Assembly (NCBI GenBank): GCA_963971575.1
Contig: OZ020611.1
Coordinates: 27,821,279-27,885,278 of the forward strand
Source: Liopterus haemorrhoidalis
Taxonomy: Eukaryota; Arthropoda; Insecta; Coleoptera; Dytiscidae
DNA: 64,000 bases
Direction: 5' to 3'
Shown piece by piece: positions 53,565 to 64,000 of this stretch (positions are counted from its first letter, which is position 1; each line of letters starts with the position of its first letter). The notes under the pieces were generated by a model. The model was given only the letters and a program-made list of their open reading frames with translations. It had not been told where the DNA came from and did no database searches. The translations under genes were made by a program, and so were the position numbers.

Positions 53565-54513
53565 GTTCACTTTTGGAAGGACAAAGCAGATCGGGTTATT
53601 TTGGTTACTTTAATAATGTAGTACTGACTTTAAATATCATTTAAAAATATTCCTTACGCTGTAAAACCTACTTCAGATTTGTTGGGTATGATCATTATAA
53701 TTAAGATATCATTTATCATTATTACGTATGTCAAATGGATGATATTAAAAAAAGCGATATTTTTTACCATGTTTTAATGCCAACATGACATATAATTTCA
53801 AAGGTGCACACTATTGAATGTATTATATCTCATTTTGTAATACGTAGCTAACAGGAAAAGTTCATTTTTTATGTTGTATATTGACAATACATTTATAATA
53901 TTATCATAGTATTTGTCCACACGGATACGCCAAAGTCTGTTTACACCACAACAGTCACCAAAGTAACCAGATCTAGTTTCGTATTATAAATTGAGACGGA
54001 TTATATCAATTTGTAATTTTTACCAACATATTTTAAATATTTCGAACCAATTTTAAATTTAACAAATAAGTTGTCACCTAGTGGAGCTGATATGAATGAC
54101 CAAACTCGGCCGGTAATTCAGTTGGCAAAATTATTAATTTTTACCAAGGCGAGTTTTACTCAATGCATTCGATGACACTTACATTTTTGAAAATAAAGAT
54201 GATTTAAGACATTTAATTTATTTTTACATTAATTTACCATTTTTACTGTAATGTTTTAAATATAAAATGTTCACTTTTGTAAGAAAAAACTAAGAGGAAA
54301 TTTTGTTTTCAATAGTTTGCACCTTTGAAACTGTATGTCATGTTGGTATTAAAAAATTATAAAAATAGTCACTTTCTTAATAATTATCAGAACCAATAAT
54401 TCTAAAGTTGGTTTTACTGCGTAAGGAATATTTTTAATTCACATTTAAAGTCCGTATTATACTATAAAAGTAACCAAAATAACAAGATCTGGTTTGTCCT
54501 TACAAAAGTGAAT
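53565..54513. mobile_element. Large inverted repeat (arms ~200-250 bp)
   Basis: Left arm 53565-53816, right arm 54310-54513. Shared blocks: TTCACTTTTG-AAGGACAAA, GGTTATTTTGGTTACTTT, GACTTTAAAT, AAAAATATTCCTTACGC and GCCAACATGACATA. Just outside, the near-identical CTATATCTCAAA-C-ATTT occurs in direct orientation at 53488 and 54518. The 490-bp centre has no ORF. A single-arm copy is at 23082-23320. Confidence 0.8.
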
Positions 54514-54545
54514 TGCCTATATCTCAAACCAATTTAAATAATCGT

Positions 54546-55490
54546 GTAAATAAAAATTAAGCTTCTACCATCTAGTGACAATCCTATGAATCACGAACGG
54601 ACCAACAGACGGAGATAAGGTCATTATTATATTGAGAAGTGACATTACCGTTGGCGGCGCTGTAATTCATGGCAAAATGGCTGAATTTTCTAGTATTCAG
54701 CTGTCAATATGCGAACAGGGAACAGGATAATTTAAGCACAGTAATTTATTTTATGAAAATGTATCTATCGACGTTCTAACAAAAAATCAACACCAGAACA
54801 TATGTAATAATTTCAAACAGTACTACAGTCGCGTAGTACAATATTTGACCACCAGACTGCGTATCCGAGCGTGCCAGTTCTCAATAGGGATGTATAGCTT
54901 CACTCACCCCCTGATTTACAGATCCATCCCTGGTTATATGTACGTTTGTACGTATGGTGGACTCAATTGTCATTTCTATTAATAACATATTATTTCATAC
55001 TTTCATGCCTCATTGGTATGAGGCTTGGGCGCGAAATTCAAATGTTGTGGATTCCATTCACAGGAAGGATTGAATTTGATATTAATTTCTTGATTGTTAA
55101 ATTACTTGTATTTAATATTTTCATGGTTAAATAATAGTTATTATTATTGCAGCGCGCGAAATAAAAATTTAAATTTATAATATAAATTTTATCTTTAGTT
55201 GATTATTTTTTGTATATTTTTGTGCATTTGATATTTCGTTACATTAATATTTAAAATATTTGAAAAATATTCCAAGTTTAAAGCATGCAAAATGAAAATT
55301 TGCTATCTTGAACGCATAATTTATTTTCGCACGAATATTTTGCATGAAAATTTTTCTGATTTATATCAGTATGATCTCTACTAAAAAGTAATATTTTCAA
55401 TCAATTTAAAAAATTTACAATAGCAAAAGAATTTAAATATTCAAGATTTTATTTTAAGATTTAATGTTAAGTTATTTTTAACATTGCTTA
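54546..55490. other. Unassigned DNA with one shared motif
   Basis: GAGAAGTGACATTACCG and GGCGGCGCTGT at 54636-54667 recur inverted at 62865-62900. The 62-codon frame at 54946-55134 is not recognised. Confidence 0.45.
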
Positions 55491-56130
55491 TTATAATATT
55501 TTACCTACTTTGGTTACGCAAAATAAACCATCATATTTCACTTTCCAAAGATACCGTGTTCGAATTTCGATCATCATCATCTTTGGTTCTACATCCTCGA
55601 GTAAGCCTTGGCTTCCTTTATGGTACGTCATTATTCTGCTCTTTTTCATTCTGTGGATAACTTCATGATGAATTCGTTTTTTTTTAAAAGCACAAATTGC
55701 CATGAATATTACATAAAAAAAAAAACTCACAAAAAGAATCACACGTTGCCAAATCAGGAGATATGGTGAGCTAGTTTATTGCACCACTTAAACCAATCCA
55801 TAGATTTGGAAAAGAGTGATCTAAATATTCCCTTACATCTCTTCCAAAATGCGCTGGAAACCCGTCATGTTTTTTACATGCTATTTCGTCAATTGCTTTT
55901 AGTCACTATGGTTGGTCTTTAGTGGCTAAAAGATTTTAGTACATCTCTGTATTTAAATAGTCTACTTCAAGAGGACCAATATTACGTTTAACAAAAATAT
56001 CAGCCCAGATATTAATTTGAGGATATTGCGTTCTAGTATTTTAACTAATTTATGCACGTTATATATGTCTTTAAAGAATAGTTTTCTTCCTTCTTCGTCG
56101 AATAGTAATAATTCTTTATGACATTTCATT
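55491..56130 (-). pseudogene. Tc1/mariner-superfamily transposase remnant
   Basis: Minus strand, many frameshifts. Readable blocks: LLLFDEEGRKLFFKDIYNVH (first acidic block), INIWADIFVKRNIGPLEVDY, KHDGFPAHFGRDVREYLDHS (second acidic residue, HDG form), FPNLWIGLSG and AHHISPDLATCDSF (degraded SPDLxPxDFF; the third acidic residue cannot be confirmed). The order matches the insect transposases with QHDGxPAHY...WIGRGGP...SPDLTPLDFFLWG. HTH region not seen. Confidence 0.7.
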
Positions 56131-57365
56131 TTATAGGGGAGATATTCAAGCTTATCTAAAAAATTTTCAACTATTACTGCGAAATATCACTTTCTGAAGT
56201 AATACATCTTGTACTAATTATTGCAAAAGTAATCACGCACTTGCAATCATGCGTAAAACTTTTTACAATCAACACTCTTGGAATACAGTATTTTCGTGAT
56301 TAAGTATAAGTTCCACAAATAAAATCATATTATTTTGTTGTACTTGTCAAATTCATGGCAATTCGTGATTATTTACAAAACAAGTTTGTTATGAATTTTA
56401 CCACGTCATCCTATTAAAGTAGATTTAAAAAAAAAACTGAAAATATCAAAATCTATCGCAAAAGATTTCGGTATCATTAGAAACGGCTAAAAATTCTCTT
56501 TCAATTGATACAATTACGGGGTTTGTAAGTTAATATGGGGAGCAGCAATTGCAAAAAATGTATATTGTAATTTTATTCTCCTACGTTCCGGGGTATAAGT
56601 TCTCAGCCGGTAGAATTCCACCAAAAGTTCACAAAATATTAAAAGAGGATCTGCTTTAACATTTACAGTCACCGTTTTAATATGCACTAATTGTAGAATT
56701 GTGACTTAAAAAATACCACCCCGTTTTTATAAACAGAAATACGTGTTGCGAAAATCATTTACGTTTAAAAAAAATAACGTCAGTTTTTGACGTAAAGATT
56801 TTAACGTCTTGCTTATAGAATAGACCCAACACACAGTTAGTTCCTCTTTGATGTCCCTATTGTTGATTGTACTTCCGAGGATATTTAATTTGTAGGTTCA
56901 AAATTGCTGGTGGACATTTATTAACAATCTAAAATATTTCGTTTTGTTGAGTCGTCACGAACTAACAAATATCACTGAATAAAAAAAGGAGGGTTGGGAT
57001 ACTTTGACATTAAAGGTTTTTATATTTTATTCAGAAAATAAATATCACTGATAAAGAAGAAATGAAGACTAAGGAGATAAGCAGACAAGTATCAAATGTA
57101 GGTAATTTTTTTTCAGTAAGAAAAATTGAAACGCATTTCTTGAAAAGGAAACAGTGGGCATTTTTACTGATATGTCAACAATAAATCTTCTAAATAGGCT
57201 ACAAAATAATTAAATATGCCCCCACATATACCAAGATAAATTAAATCAAATCCAGAAGATAAATCCTTATGTATATAATATGAAGATAAGGTACTAAAAA
57301 ACGCGAAACTACAAAAGTGCGTGAAATAAATATTTTTCCACCTATATAGATAAAGAGTCAAGTTC
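56131..57365. other. Unassigned AT-rich DNA
   Basis: No coding frame, inverted ends or RNA structure recognised. Confidence 0.4.
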
Positions 57366-57590
57366 ATGGTCGAATTTTCCACCTTTCCTTATCAGGTGAC
57401 ATATTTTCCTTATATCTGTTGTGGGAAGAATAAGAAGTCACGGACATGGAGGGCGCTAACACTCTATTCTAACGCTGAAAGAGATGAGTATATCGCGGTG
57501 ATTTGTGACGAGGTTCAGCAGGTCACGAACATGCTATCACAGACACGACAGCCGTGGAATGTCGCTTTCTTTATAACTCACATATAAAAT
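57366..57590 (+). CDS. Unrecognised short ORF in a GC-richer patch
   Basis: 72 codons ending at TAA (57585-57587). SRTWRALTLYSNAERDEY and VICDEVQQVTNMLSQTRQP read like real protein, and the 57430-57560 segment is clearly GC-richer than both flanks. No family known to me. Upstream TTTTCCTTATATCTGTTGTG is pyrimidine-rich but lacks a clean AG. Could be a TE fragment or an exon. Confidence 0.25.
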
Positions 57591-57780
57591 ACAACCGTAT
57601 TATTTTATTAGTCATTCTAGAAAAATTGCACAAATATAAAGGCTAGATTTACTACCCTATGTTTTATTCTTGTATTTCCTTGTTTTCATAGGTTGTTTGT
57701 TATTTTTTGCCGTATATATTTTATTTGGTATCATATCATATTTGGATAAGTTGTATTTTAAATTTAAAACCTGAGGTATA

Positions 57781-59655
57781 GTTTGTTTCACAATCAGCTG
57801 AAGTGACTATCTACTTATGGTCCTAAGCACAGTGGGTGGTAATTACAAATAACTCTAATCCCTTGTTTGTACCCATAAACTAGCCAGAGATGTATCAGGT
57901 ATAAATTACATTACACCATGTAAAGACACAATTGTAACAAGAAATAAACATAAGATATCAACAAAATAAACTTTATTTTTATTATAAATACAATTAATTT
58001 ATAGAACTTATAATTAAATTTAAAACATTACAATTAGTATTGACAACATTACAATAAAATAAATTTTAATTTAAATAATGTTATAAGTCCAAATCATTCT
58101 CTGAATCAGTCTCTAAATTAATGATTATAGTACGTTCTATTTGAATATAACTGTCCTCAGTTTTAATAACATGATTTACACAATTTTTCCAACTATCTAC
58201 AGGGATATTTTCTACTTCTTTTTTTTACAAGTTCTATCACAGTGCCGTTTAAAGTGGGAGAAACATTATTCCGTTTTATTCTCGCCTTTAACTGACTCCA
58301 CATTTGTTCAATAGAATTGAATATACAATAATACGGAGGTAGTCGTAAAACTGTGTGTCCTTTGCATTAAGCAATATTATCGCAAACATATTCTTTAGAA
58401 AAACTATAACTTTTTAATAATTTAATTAAACAATTTTTTTAAAAATTTCTTCAAAGTAAATATCATTTTTATATAAAAAGTCTTGGATTTTCTTCTTACT
58501 GTTTGCACTATTCGGTACTTTATTTAGTTGCCGACTATGGTAACTTGCATTGTCCATAACAATAGCACTGTTAGCCGGTATATTCGGGAGTAATTTATTT
58601 TCGAACCAGTTTTCGAACATTTCCGCCGTGGTATCGTCATGGTAGTCGAGTCTAGAATCTTTGATATTTTTCGCAGAAAGCAAGAGTGCATTCGGTATCC
58701 ATCCAGTTTTAGAGCCTGCATGAAGTATCGTAATACGTTTACCTTTATTAGACGGTGCTCTTGTTTGACATTTATTTGACGTATCCACCCAACCTTTTGA
58801 GTTTGTTTCATGTGTGTCGTACCAAGTTTCATCTAAATAAATTATTGACCTTTTATCTTCTCTGTATTTTTTAATGTTTTTTAAATAATTTTGTCTCAAA
58901 AGTTTTAATCGCTCTGACTCCATAAGGAACTTCTTTTGTTTAAAGTTTTAAATTGAAACCCTATACTTTTAAGGGCACGCCATAAGGTCACCTTTGAACA
59001 ATTAATTTCACACTGGTCTTGGATTAATCTTTTGAGCAATATATCCAATGTTGGCACATTTTGTTCGGTGTACATTTGGTAAATTTTTTGCCGTATTACA
59101 TCTTTCTGGAAACCAACAAACATTTTGATATGCCTGAATCCTTTCGTTTTCTTCTCCTATCAATGGATTTGTTTACAATATTCCATACTGTTGTCATCGC
59201 TACTTTCGTTGCCTTGCTTGTCTCTTCTAATGCCGCTTGTTTGTTTTTGCGGTTCCTTAAATATAAATACACATTGGCCACAATTTCTTTAGCTTCTACA
59301 GGTAAATATATACAAGTTTTTTCCCGATTTTTTTTTATTGTATCTTGCACTATATCATCATCTTCTATCATGGTCATATAGTCATCTGCTTCATTTGCTT
59401 GCACAGAAGTTAATTGTTCGTTCCAAGGACGCCACATTTTTCTAACACGTACTGAACTATTTAACACAAATCACAAGTTATCTGATAGAAAATTCAAAGC
59501 GAAGTGAAAAGATATTTAAAACATCTGCAATTTATACCTGATACATCACTGACTAGTTTATGGGTGCAAACAAGGGATTAGTGTTATTTGTAATTACCAC
59601 CCACTGTGTTTAGGACCATAAGTAGATATTCACTTCAGCTTATCGTGAAACAAAA
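57781..59655 (-). mobile_element. Sailor-like (DD82E) Tc1/mariner-superfamily transposon, nearly complete
   Basis: Terminal inverted repeats of about 127 bp (57781-57907 and 59529-59655, roughly 90% identical) start GTTTGTTTCAC and, at the other end, TTTTGTTTCAC. TA flanks both sides (57779-57780 and 59656-59657). Blocks shared by both arms include CTACTTATGGTCCTAA, CACAGTGGGTGGTAATTAC and AATCCCTTGTTTG. One transposase pseudogene fills the interior on the minus strand. Total 1,875 bp. Confidence 0.9.
58081..59437 (-). pseudogene. DD~80E transposase (Sailor/DD82E-like)
   Basis: Best start is ATG 59435-59437 (MWRPWNEQLTS); end TAA 58081-58083 after ETDSENDLDL. Order: acidic N-terminus (EADDYMTMIEDDD), HTH YLPVEAKEIVANVYLYLR with TTVWNIVNKS, second HTH KVTLWRALKSIGF, then the DDE domain: Asp in IIYLDETWYDTHE (58831-58833), Asp in IVMDNASYHSRQ (58552-58554), Glu in FNSIEQMWSQLK (58307-58309). 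About 80 residues separate the second Asp and the Glu, far more than the 34-41 of most Tc1/mariner families and close to the DD82E of Sailor. Frameshifts near 59100, 58910, 58425 and a stop near 58350 break it, all repairable-looking point lesions, so the copy is fairly young. The frame-open core 58426-58923 is 165 codons. Confidence 0.85.
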
Positions 59656-59656
59656 T

Positions 59657-60680
59657 ATACACGATGCAATTTCTCGTTTTAAATTTCGTTTTGTCGTACG
59701 ATAATTATTGCATTACAAATTTAGTTTAGACAAATTGGATGTAAAATTATTGTAGTATACGATCCAATCGCTTTGAATCTGTACCAATTTATTTGACACA
59801 ATTCGTTTTGTTTAATTAAGTTGACAGAATTCAAATAATTGTACTGAAACTAGAGTGGACATTCTATAGACCAATTTTTGAAGACTGATAATCTTAATAT
59901 TTGTCCCAAATCAGTAAATCTCCTGGATTCGCAAAGACGTACCGTTTTCTGATATAATTTATTACCCTTGAAATGGAAGGGATTTATTGTTTTATTTATT
60001 TTTTATTATTATTATTGTCTATAAAACTACGATTTTTGTTTGTCAAAAAATATTATTGTTGGCTTTAATATCGCTATAAAATAGTTTAAGGAAAATAAAA
60101 ACATATTATATTAATTATGATTCCATTGAATTTGTTTTACGCATAACTCCCAACTTGAATAAATAAATGAGAAGTATAGAAATTTTAAGCAAGTGTAGGT
60201 TGTGGAAATGAAATGTTTAAAAAAAATCTACAAACTTTATCCAATTATATTTAAACTAATTCCCCCGGCCACCTTGTACCGGACTAGAATGTTTAATGGT
60301 CACCTTAGATAAGTCACTAGTTAAGTATGTTGGAAAATAAGATGTTGAATAAATTCAAACGTATATATAAATGTCTTAAGAATGTGAACAGCTAAATCGA
60401 ATTTATTTTAAACAAAATAAGAAAAATATAACTAAAGTTGACAGTAAATAACCTCGAAAATATTTTTGCCGGATGAACAGTTGGTCGCTATGGTCACATG
60501 AATATGCGCATCATTCTTCGTCGTTATTGGTTCATTCTGTCCAATATTTTAGGTCGGGACAGTAAAAATTTGTTGGTTTTTAGTATCGTACAAGATCACG
60601 TACGAAAATCCTTACACGATACAATAATTCTCGTACAATAAATAGTACAAGATTTAAAACGAGAAATCATGGTGTACTAC
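59657..60680. repeat. Degenerate inverted pair
   Basis: GCAATTTCTCGTTTTAAAT...GTACGATAATTATTGCAT (59666-59715) is similar, inverted, to 60600-60672 (GTACGAGAATTATTG and GATTTCTCGTTTTAAAT in reverse complement). About 70-75% similar over 50 bp. A third version of ACACGATGCGATTTCTC is at 60699. Possibly an old element cut by or adjoining the Sailor-like insertion. Confidence 0.4.
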
Positions 60681-60972
60681 AGGCATAATGCCAGTAGTAC
60701 ACGATGCGATTTCTCCATGAATAAAATTCTTGAAAATTTGACGAACGGTCATCAAGACAATGAATAAAGGTGTGATTATATAATCAAGCAATAGCGTATT
60801 CAGGGGATGATAGGGGCACGTGCCCCTCCTTGAAGTACAAGGAAATGAAAATTTAATTAATTTAAAATAATTAACCTCAAAATTATGCATTTTACAAGGG
60901 ATACCTCTGTTTTATTATGATCAGTATTGAAATCAATATAAAATACATATTCTTATGTTCTCTGTGATTTTT
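60681..60972. other. Unassigned DNA
   Basis: ATGATAGGGGCACGTGCCCCTCC (60807 onward) includes a short GC-rich palindrome GGGGCACGTGCCCC. No gene. Confidence 0.4.
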
Positions 60973-61090
60973 AGGTTTTCGTAGATATGTTAAAGAAATC
61001 TTTATACCGTTACTCATGAGTCTATCTGTTTAATAAATTATTAATAAACAAACGGATAAATCTAGAGAATTGAAATTATTCATGGCTAAC
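60973..61090 (+). mobile_element. Dispersed repeat family A, short remnant
   Basis: TTTAGGTTTTCGTAGATATG and ATACCGTTACTCATGAGTCTATCTG are degraded versions of the family A left end. Confidence 0.55.
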
Positions 61091-61189
61091 TTTTGTTAGA
61101 TTGCTAGAGTGTAGTGTGTAATATTCAGTAGGCTCCGCCTTCTATTATACGTCGTGTTTCAACATATTGTTTTAATTACTTTATTTTAT

Positions 61190-61800
61190 TTTTTTGAAAT
61201 TTTATAAAATCTTAACTTAAAAACAATAAATTATATGGATCTGCGGTTTTAATTTTTGAAATCTACAGACTTTTTACAAGCTAGATAAAAAATAGGGCCC
61301 TCTTTGGTTAACGCCGTTTTTACCCTTTTAGTCTTGAAAATTTGTAAATATTTCATTTTCGTAAGACTTTATCTCAAAATCTACATGAGATAGAGTCCTG
61401 TGGTTGAAAATTTTGAAATTCTGAGATCCTAAAGGGCCTTATAATTCAATTTAAAGCAACTCCTAAACAATTATATATTTCCCGAAATTTTTCAAAAAAT
61501 CATTACTGAAGAACAATAAAATATAGAGAACTTGCGGTTTGAATTGTCGAATTTTTCATATATTGTTTACTCTAAAAAAAATTGGGACCTTAATAACTTT
61601 TACAATAAATACAAATCGTTAAACAAAACCTTTGAAAATGGGCAAAAATTTCTTGATTTACTTGCGTATACAAAATGCGTATACTTATGTATTTTGGGCA
61701 GTAAGATCTCAAAAATAATATCCAATACAACCTACAATTTACTGTTTTTGGATATTATAAAAAAATTACTCTTTTCAAAAAATAAATAATAGAGGGCCCA
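61190..61800. repeat. Degenerate satellite-like tandem repeat
   Basis: The order CTGCGGTTTTAATTTTTGAAAT ... AGGGCCCT occurs three times in decayed form, starting near 61237, 61398 and 61519 and each ending in GGGCCCT, GGGCCTT or GGGACCTT. Unit length is about 120-160 bp, or one 290-bp dimer. AACAATAAA-TATA-GA precedes the first and third. Confidence 0.5.
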
Positions 61801-61911
61801 TTAAATATATTTTTAGACTCCATACCCTAAAATGTCTATAAACAAATTAAAAAAATAAAATAAAATTCGTGCGAGAAAATAACGTATAACGATGATACTC
61901 TCTCACAAGGT

Positions 61912-62130
61912 CTATTGAGAAGTGGCACGCTTGAATACGCTACTGGTGGCCAAAATATTGTATTAAATACTTCTATGTACTGTACTAAATTATGCACTAG
62001 AATGTATACTAGAATGTATTATAAGTTTATGTTTTGTACTATCTATTGTACTAGAACTTCACGAGCCAAAGGTCCCGGATTCGAATCCCGATCAGGACAT
62101 GGATGTTTGTGAGCTACAGTGTAATTAGGC
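61912..62130 (+). mobile_element. SINE fragment with tRNA-like 3' half
   Basis: GGTCCCGGATTCGAATCCCG contains a perfect B-box (62079-62090), followed by ATCAGGACATGGATGTTTGTG, a tail found in insect tRNA-derived SINEs. The A-box half is replaced by degenerate TGTACTA-AATGTA repeats at 61970-62060. Confidence 0.6.
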
Positions 62131-62761
62131 CATTTAGTCCTGTTGTGTGTTTTTTTTTTTAATATACTATATATACTGCATTATAGTTTAAATTTATTAC
62201 ATATATTTTAGTATTGAATTTTTGTTACTATATTGACAGAAGTTGTGAAAAACTACAAAGCAGGACAAATTGTAGTGATTTCGGCTATCATTTAAGTACA
62301 GAGATAAGTATTTTAGTTTTTTTTTTTACTTTTGCTAAGAAAAATGGAGGGATAGTTAATATTAAGTCCAAATTTTCGCGAGATGATTCTATTATACATT
62401 TTGTTACATTTGAAGCGCTTAAAAATTCAAATGTCGCAAACATTTACTTTCATTTTAATAAAATAAAAATGTATTGTGCTTAAATTAACTTGTTTGCTAT
62501 ATGCAAAATTATTATTTCGTATGAAATAATACCAAGGTGTCGGAGATTTTCAGATTGCGACTAGCGCTCTCTGGCATAACCTAATGATTACTTTTACGAT
62601 AGCCGAGACCGCCGACTTTACATACCCTCTGAAGCACGCCCCATGATCCCGAATATTAATTCAGAGATACAGGGACTCGTTTAAGGGAAGGCTGAGTGGG
62701 CCTAGGGTTGTAAAGGACAAAAATTTTGTTTGAAAAATCATTTGCCCGTACTGTCTTTCGC
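62131..62761. other. Unassigned DNA
   Basis: Frame at 62214-62483 (89 codons) not recognised. Positions 62530-62720 are GC-richer, possibly part of the next tRNA-like repeat. Confidence 0.35.
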
Positions 62762-62816
62762 ACTCACGATCCCTCACTTACAAAGCGAGTGATATGACCA
62801 CTACGTTACTGCATAT
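62762..62816 (-). mobile_element. Degraded tRNA-like SINE head
   Basis: On the minus strand GTAACGTAGTGGTCATATCAC resembles a tRNA D arm and CGCTTTGTAAGTG an anticodon stem-loop with TGT (Thr). The B-box is poor (GGATCGTGAGTGC). More likely a SINE than a tRNA gene. Confidence 0.4.
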
Positions 62817-62905
62817 GCAAATTGACAGCTAAGTACTACCATTGTCAATCATTTTTCCTTCCATCACAGCGCCGCCATCGGTAATGTCACTTCTCAAAGG
62901 TTGAG

Positions 62906-64000
62906 TTGTTTATCCACAATTTCTACTGTACAGACAGGCAGACACATGAGTAACAATACAGTATCTTGACTGGATTGTCGTCAGCTAGTGTTTGGAATCC
63001 ACTGTTCAACGATATCGTGTGTCAAACTAATATGAAGAAAACACAGTTCCCAATATTTTCCTAGCGTGAATGCATGTTTGAAATTTAAATCAGGTAAATT
63101 GTACTTATTACAATATTTATATTTTATTATAATACTTTGGGTCAGATTTGAAAACTACGACACAGACATTGAAATAAAATATTCACAAATACGACCTAGA
63201 AATATGGCCAAAAATAACGGTTATCACGCTAAGTTTAAAAAATATGTGATTTAATGTTAACAATTATTGACGTTTGTTGAAAGTATATTTTGTAGAAAAT
63301 ATTGATAGTGATCTGAATGAAGCACATGGTTATTTTTTAAATTAATTGTCTGGTATTAACAGAAAGATATTGTTGTTTATGACTATAACTAATAGAGCTA
63401 TTAATTAAGAAAAATAATACTTCAGATGTTATTTTTATTTATATAGAACAAACATTCTATTGAAAAAGAAGCTAATGGAGAAATTTAATACTCAGTTCTA
63501 TCGTATTTATTAACGAATAAATGAATTTTTGGTTTGGTGAAATGTATGTTATGGTGAAATGTATGTTATTCAATCTATGGTTTGTTTGCAAAACTCATTT
63601 ATTTTAAACCAGTGGTCACAATTTGTCCGTCCCTACAAATTAAATTTCGCGCCACGAACTGCCTCTTAAGTTTTTTTTTATGATGTCGCTAAACTACCCA
63701 CAAACATTCAACTAACGGCCGAATGCCGGCAAACTGCTTTTACTGCTTGTAAATTGCTGGCACCAAAAGTAAGTGCAACGCCAGTATTAATAATGTACTT
63801 CACATTTGTATTTCGCACTCCGCCTATACGAAGTACTTTACCACCATTTTATAAGTACTCCTTATTTGTATTAATTCAAGCAAACATTTTTATACGGGCC
63901 AGTACTGTTGAAGCACATACTCCCCGGCATTGAAAGTAATGGTCCAGTGCTGGCATTTCGCACTGGGCCAGTACCCCGTTGTTCCGGTGGCCGTTAGCTG
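62906..64000. other. Unassigned DNA
   Basis: AAATGTATGTTATGGTGAAATGTATGTTAT (63540-63569) is a small tandem duplication. GGTCCAGTGC-tggcatttc-GCACTGGGCC (63941-63969) forms a hairpin. No gene recognised. Confidence 0.4.

Noticed and set aside
59061..59381. 106-codon plus-strand frame
   Set aside because: Antisense shadow of the Sailor-like transposase.

Overview
This window looks like gene-poor, AT-rich arthropod (most likely insect) nuclear DNA. The evidence is the mix of transposon families (mariner/Tc1, pogo/Tigger, hAT, piggyBac-type and PIF/Harbinger-type MITEs, several LINE clades, a Penelope-like element, tRNA-derived SINEs), long microsatellites, and a short (CCTAA)n tract matching the arthropod telomere unit. 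I cannot name the order or species. I found no complete host protein gene and no real tRNA or rRNA gene. Nearly every recognisable reading frame is a decayed transposable-element fragment.

Layout. 1-8 kb: a mariner pseudogene, LINE remnants, an 883-bp hAT-type MITE and copy 1 of a dispersed repeat (family A). 8.4-12.7 kb: an element resembling ISL2EU that carries a 48-codon ORF, then a Tigger-like transposase broken by two nested MITEs and abutted by a LINE. 13-20.8 kb: family C copy, a hAT element with a nested fold-back, a SINE with target-site duplication, families A and B, a Penelope-like GIY-YIG fragment and an R1-like LINE. 21-31 kb: fold-back repeat, two internally deleted mariners, a near-perfect palindromic MITE, and one LINE split across 3.3 kb by later insertions. 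31-42 kb: LINE fragments on both strands, a strong splice-acceptor/donor juxtaposition at 32202/32203, family A and B copies. 42-54.5 kb: long family C copy, Tc1 remnant, longest family A copy with an internal tRNA-like sequence, more LINEs, a minisatellite and a large inverted repeat. 55-64 kb: a further transposase remnant, a nearly whole 1,875-bp TA-flanked transposon with 127-bp terminal repeats and a DD~80E transposase (Sailor/DD82E-like), degenerate satellite-like repeats and SINE pieces.

There are no operons or pathways. What ties the region together is insertion history: elements inside elements, many with target-site duplications that date their order. The most notable points are the ISL2EU-like element (8456-9427), the Sailor-like transposon (57781-59655), the possible recursive splice site (32203), the Tigger nest (9519-10627), and the Penelope-like fragment followed by a degenerate hammerhead-ribozyme-like fold (18637-19364).
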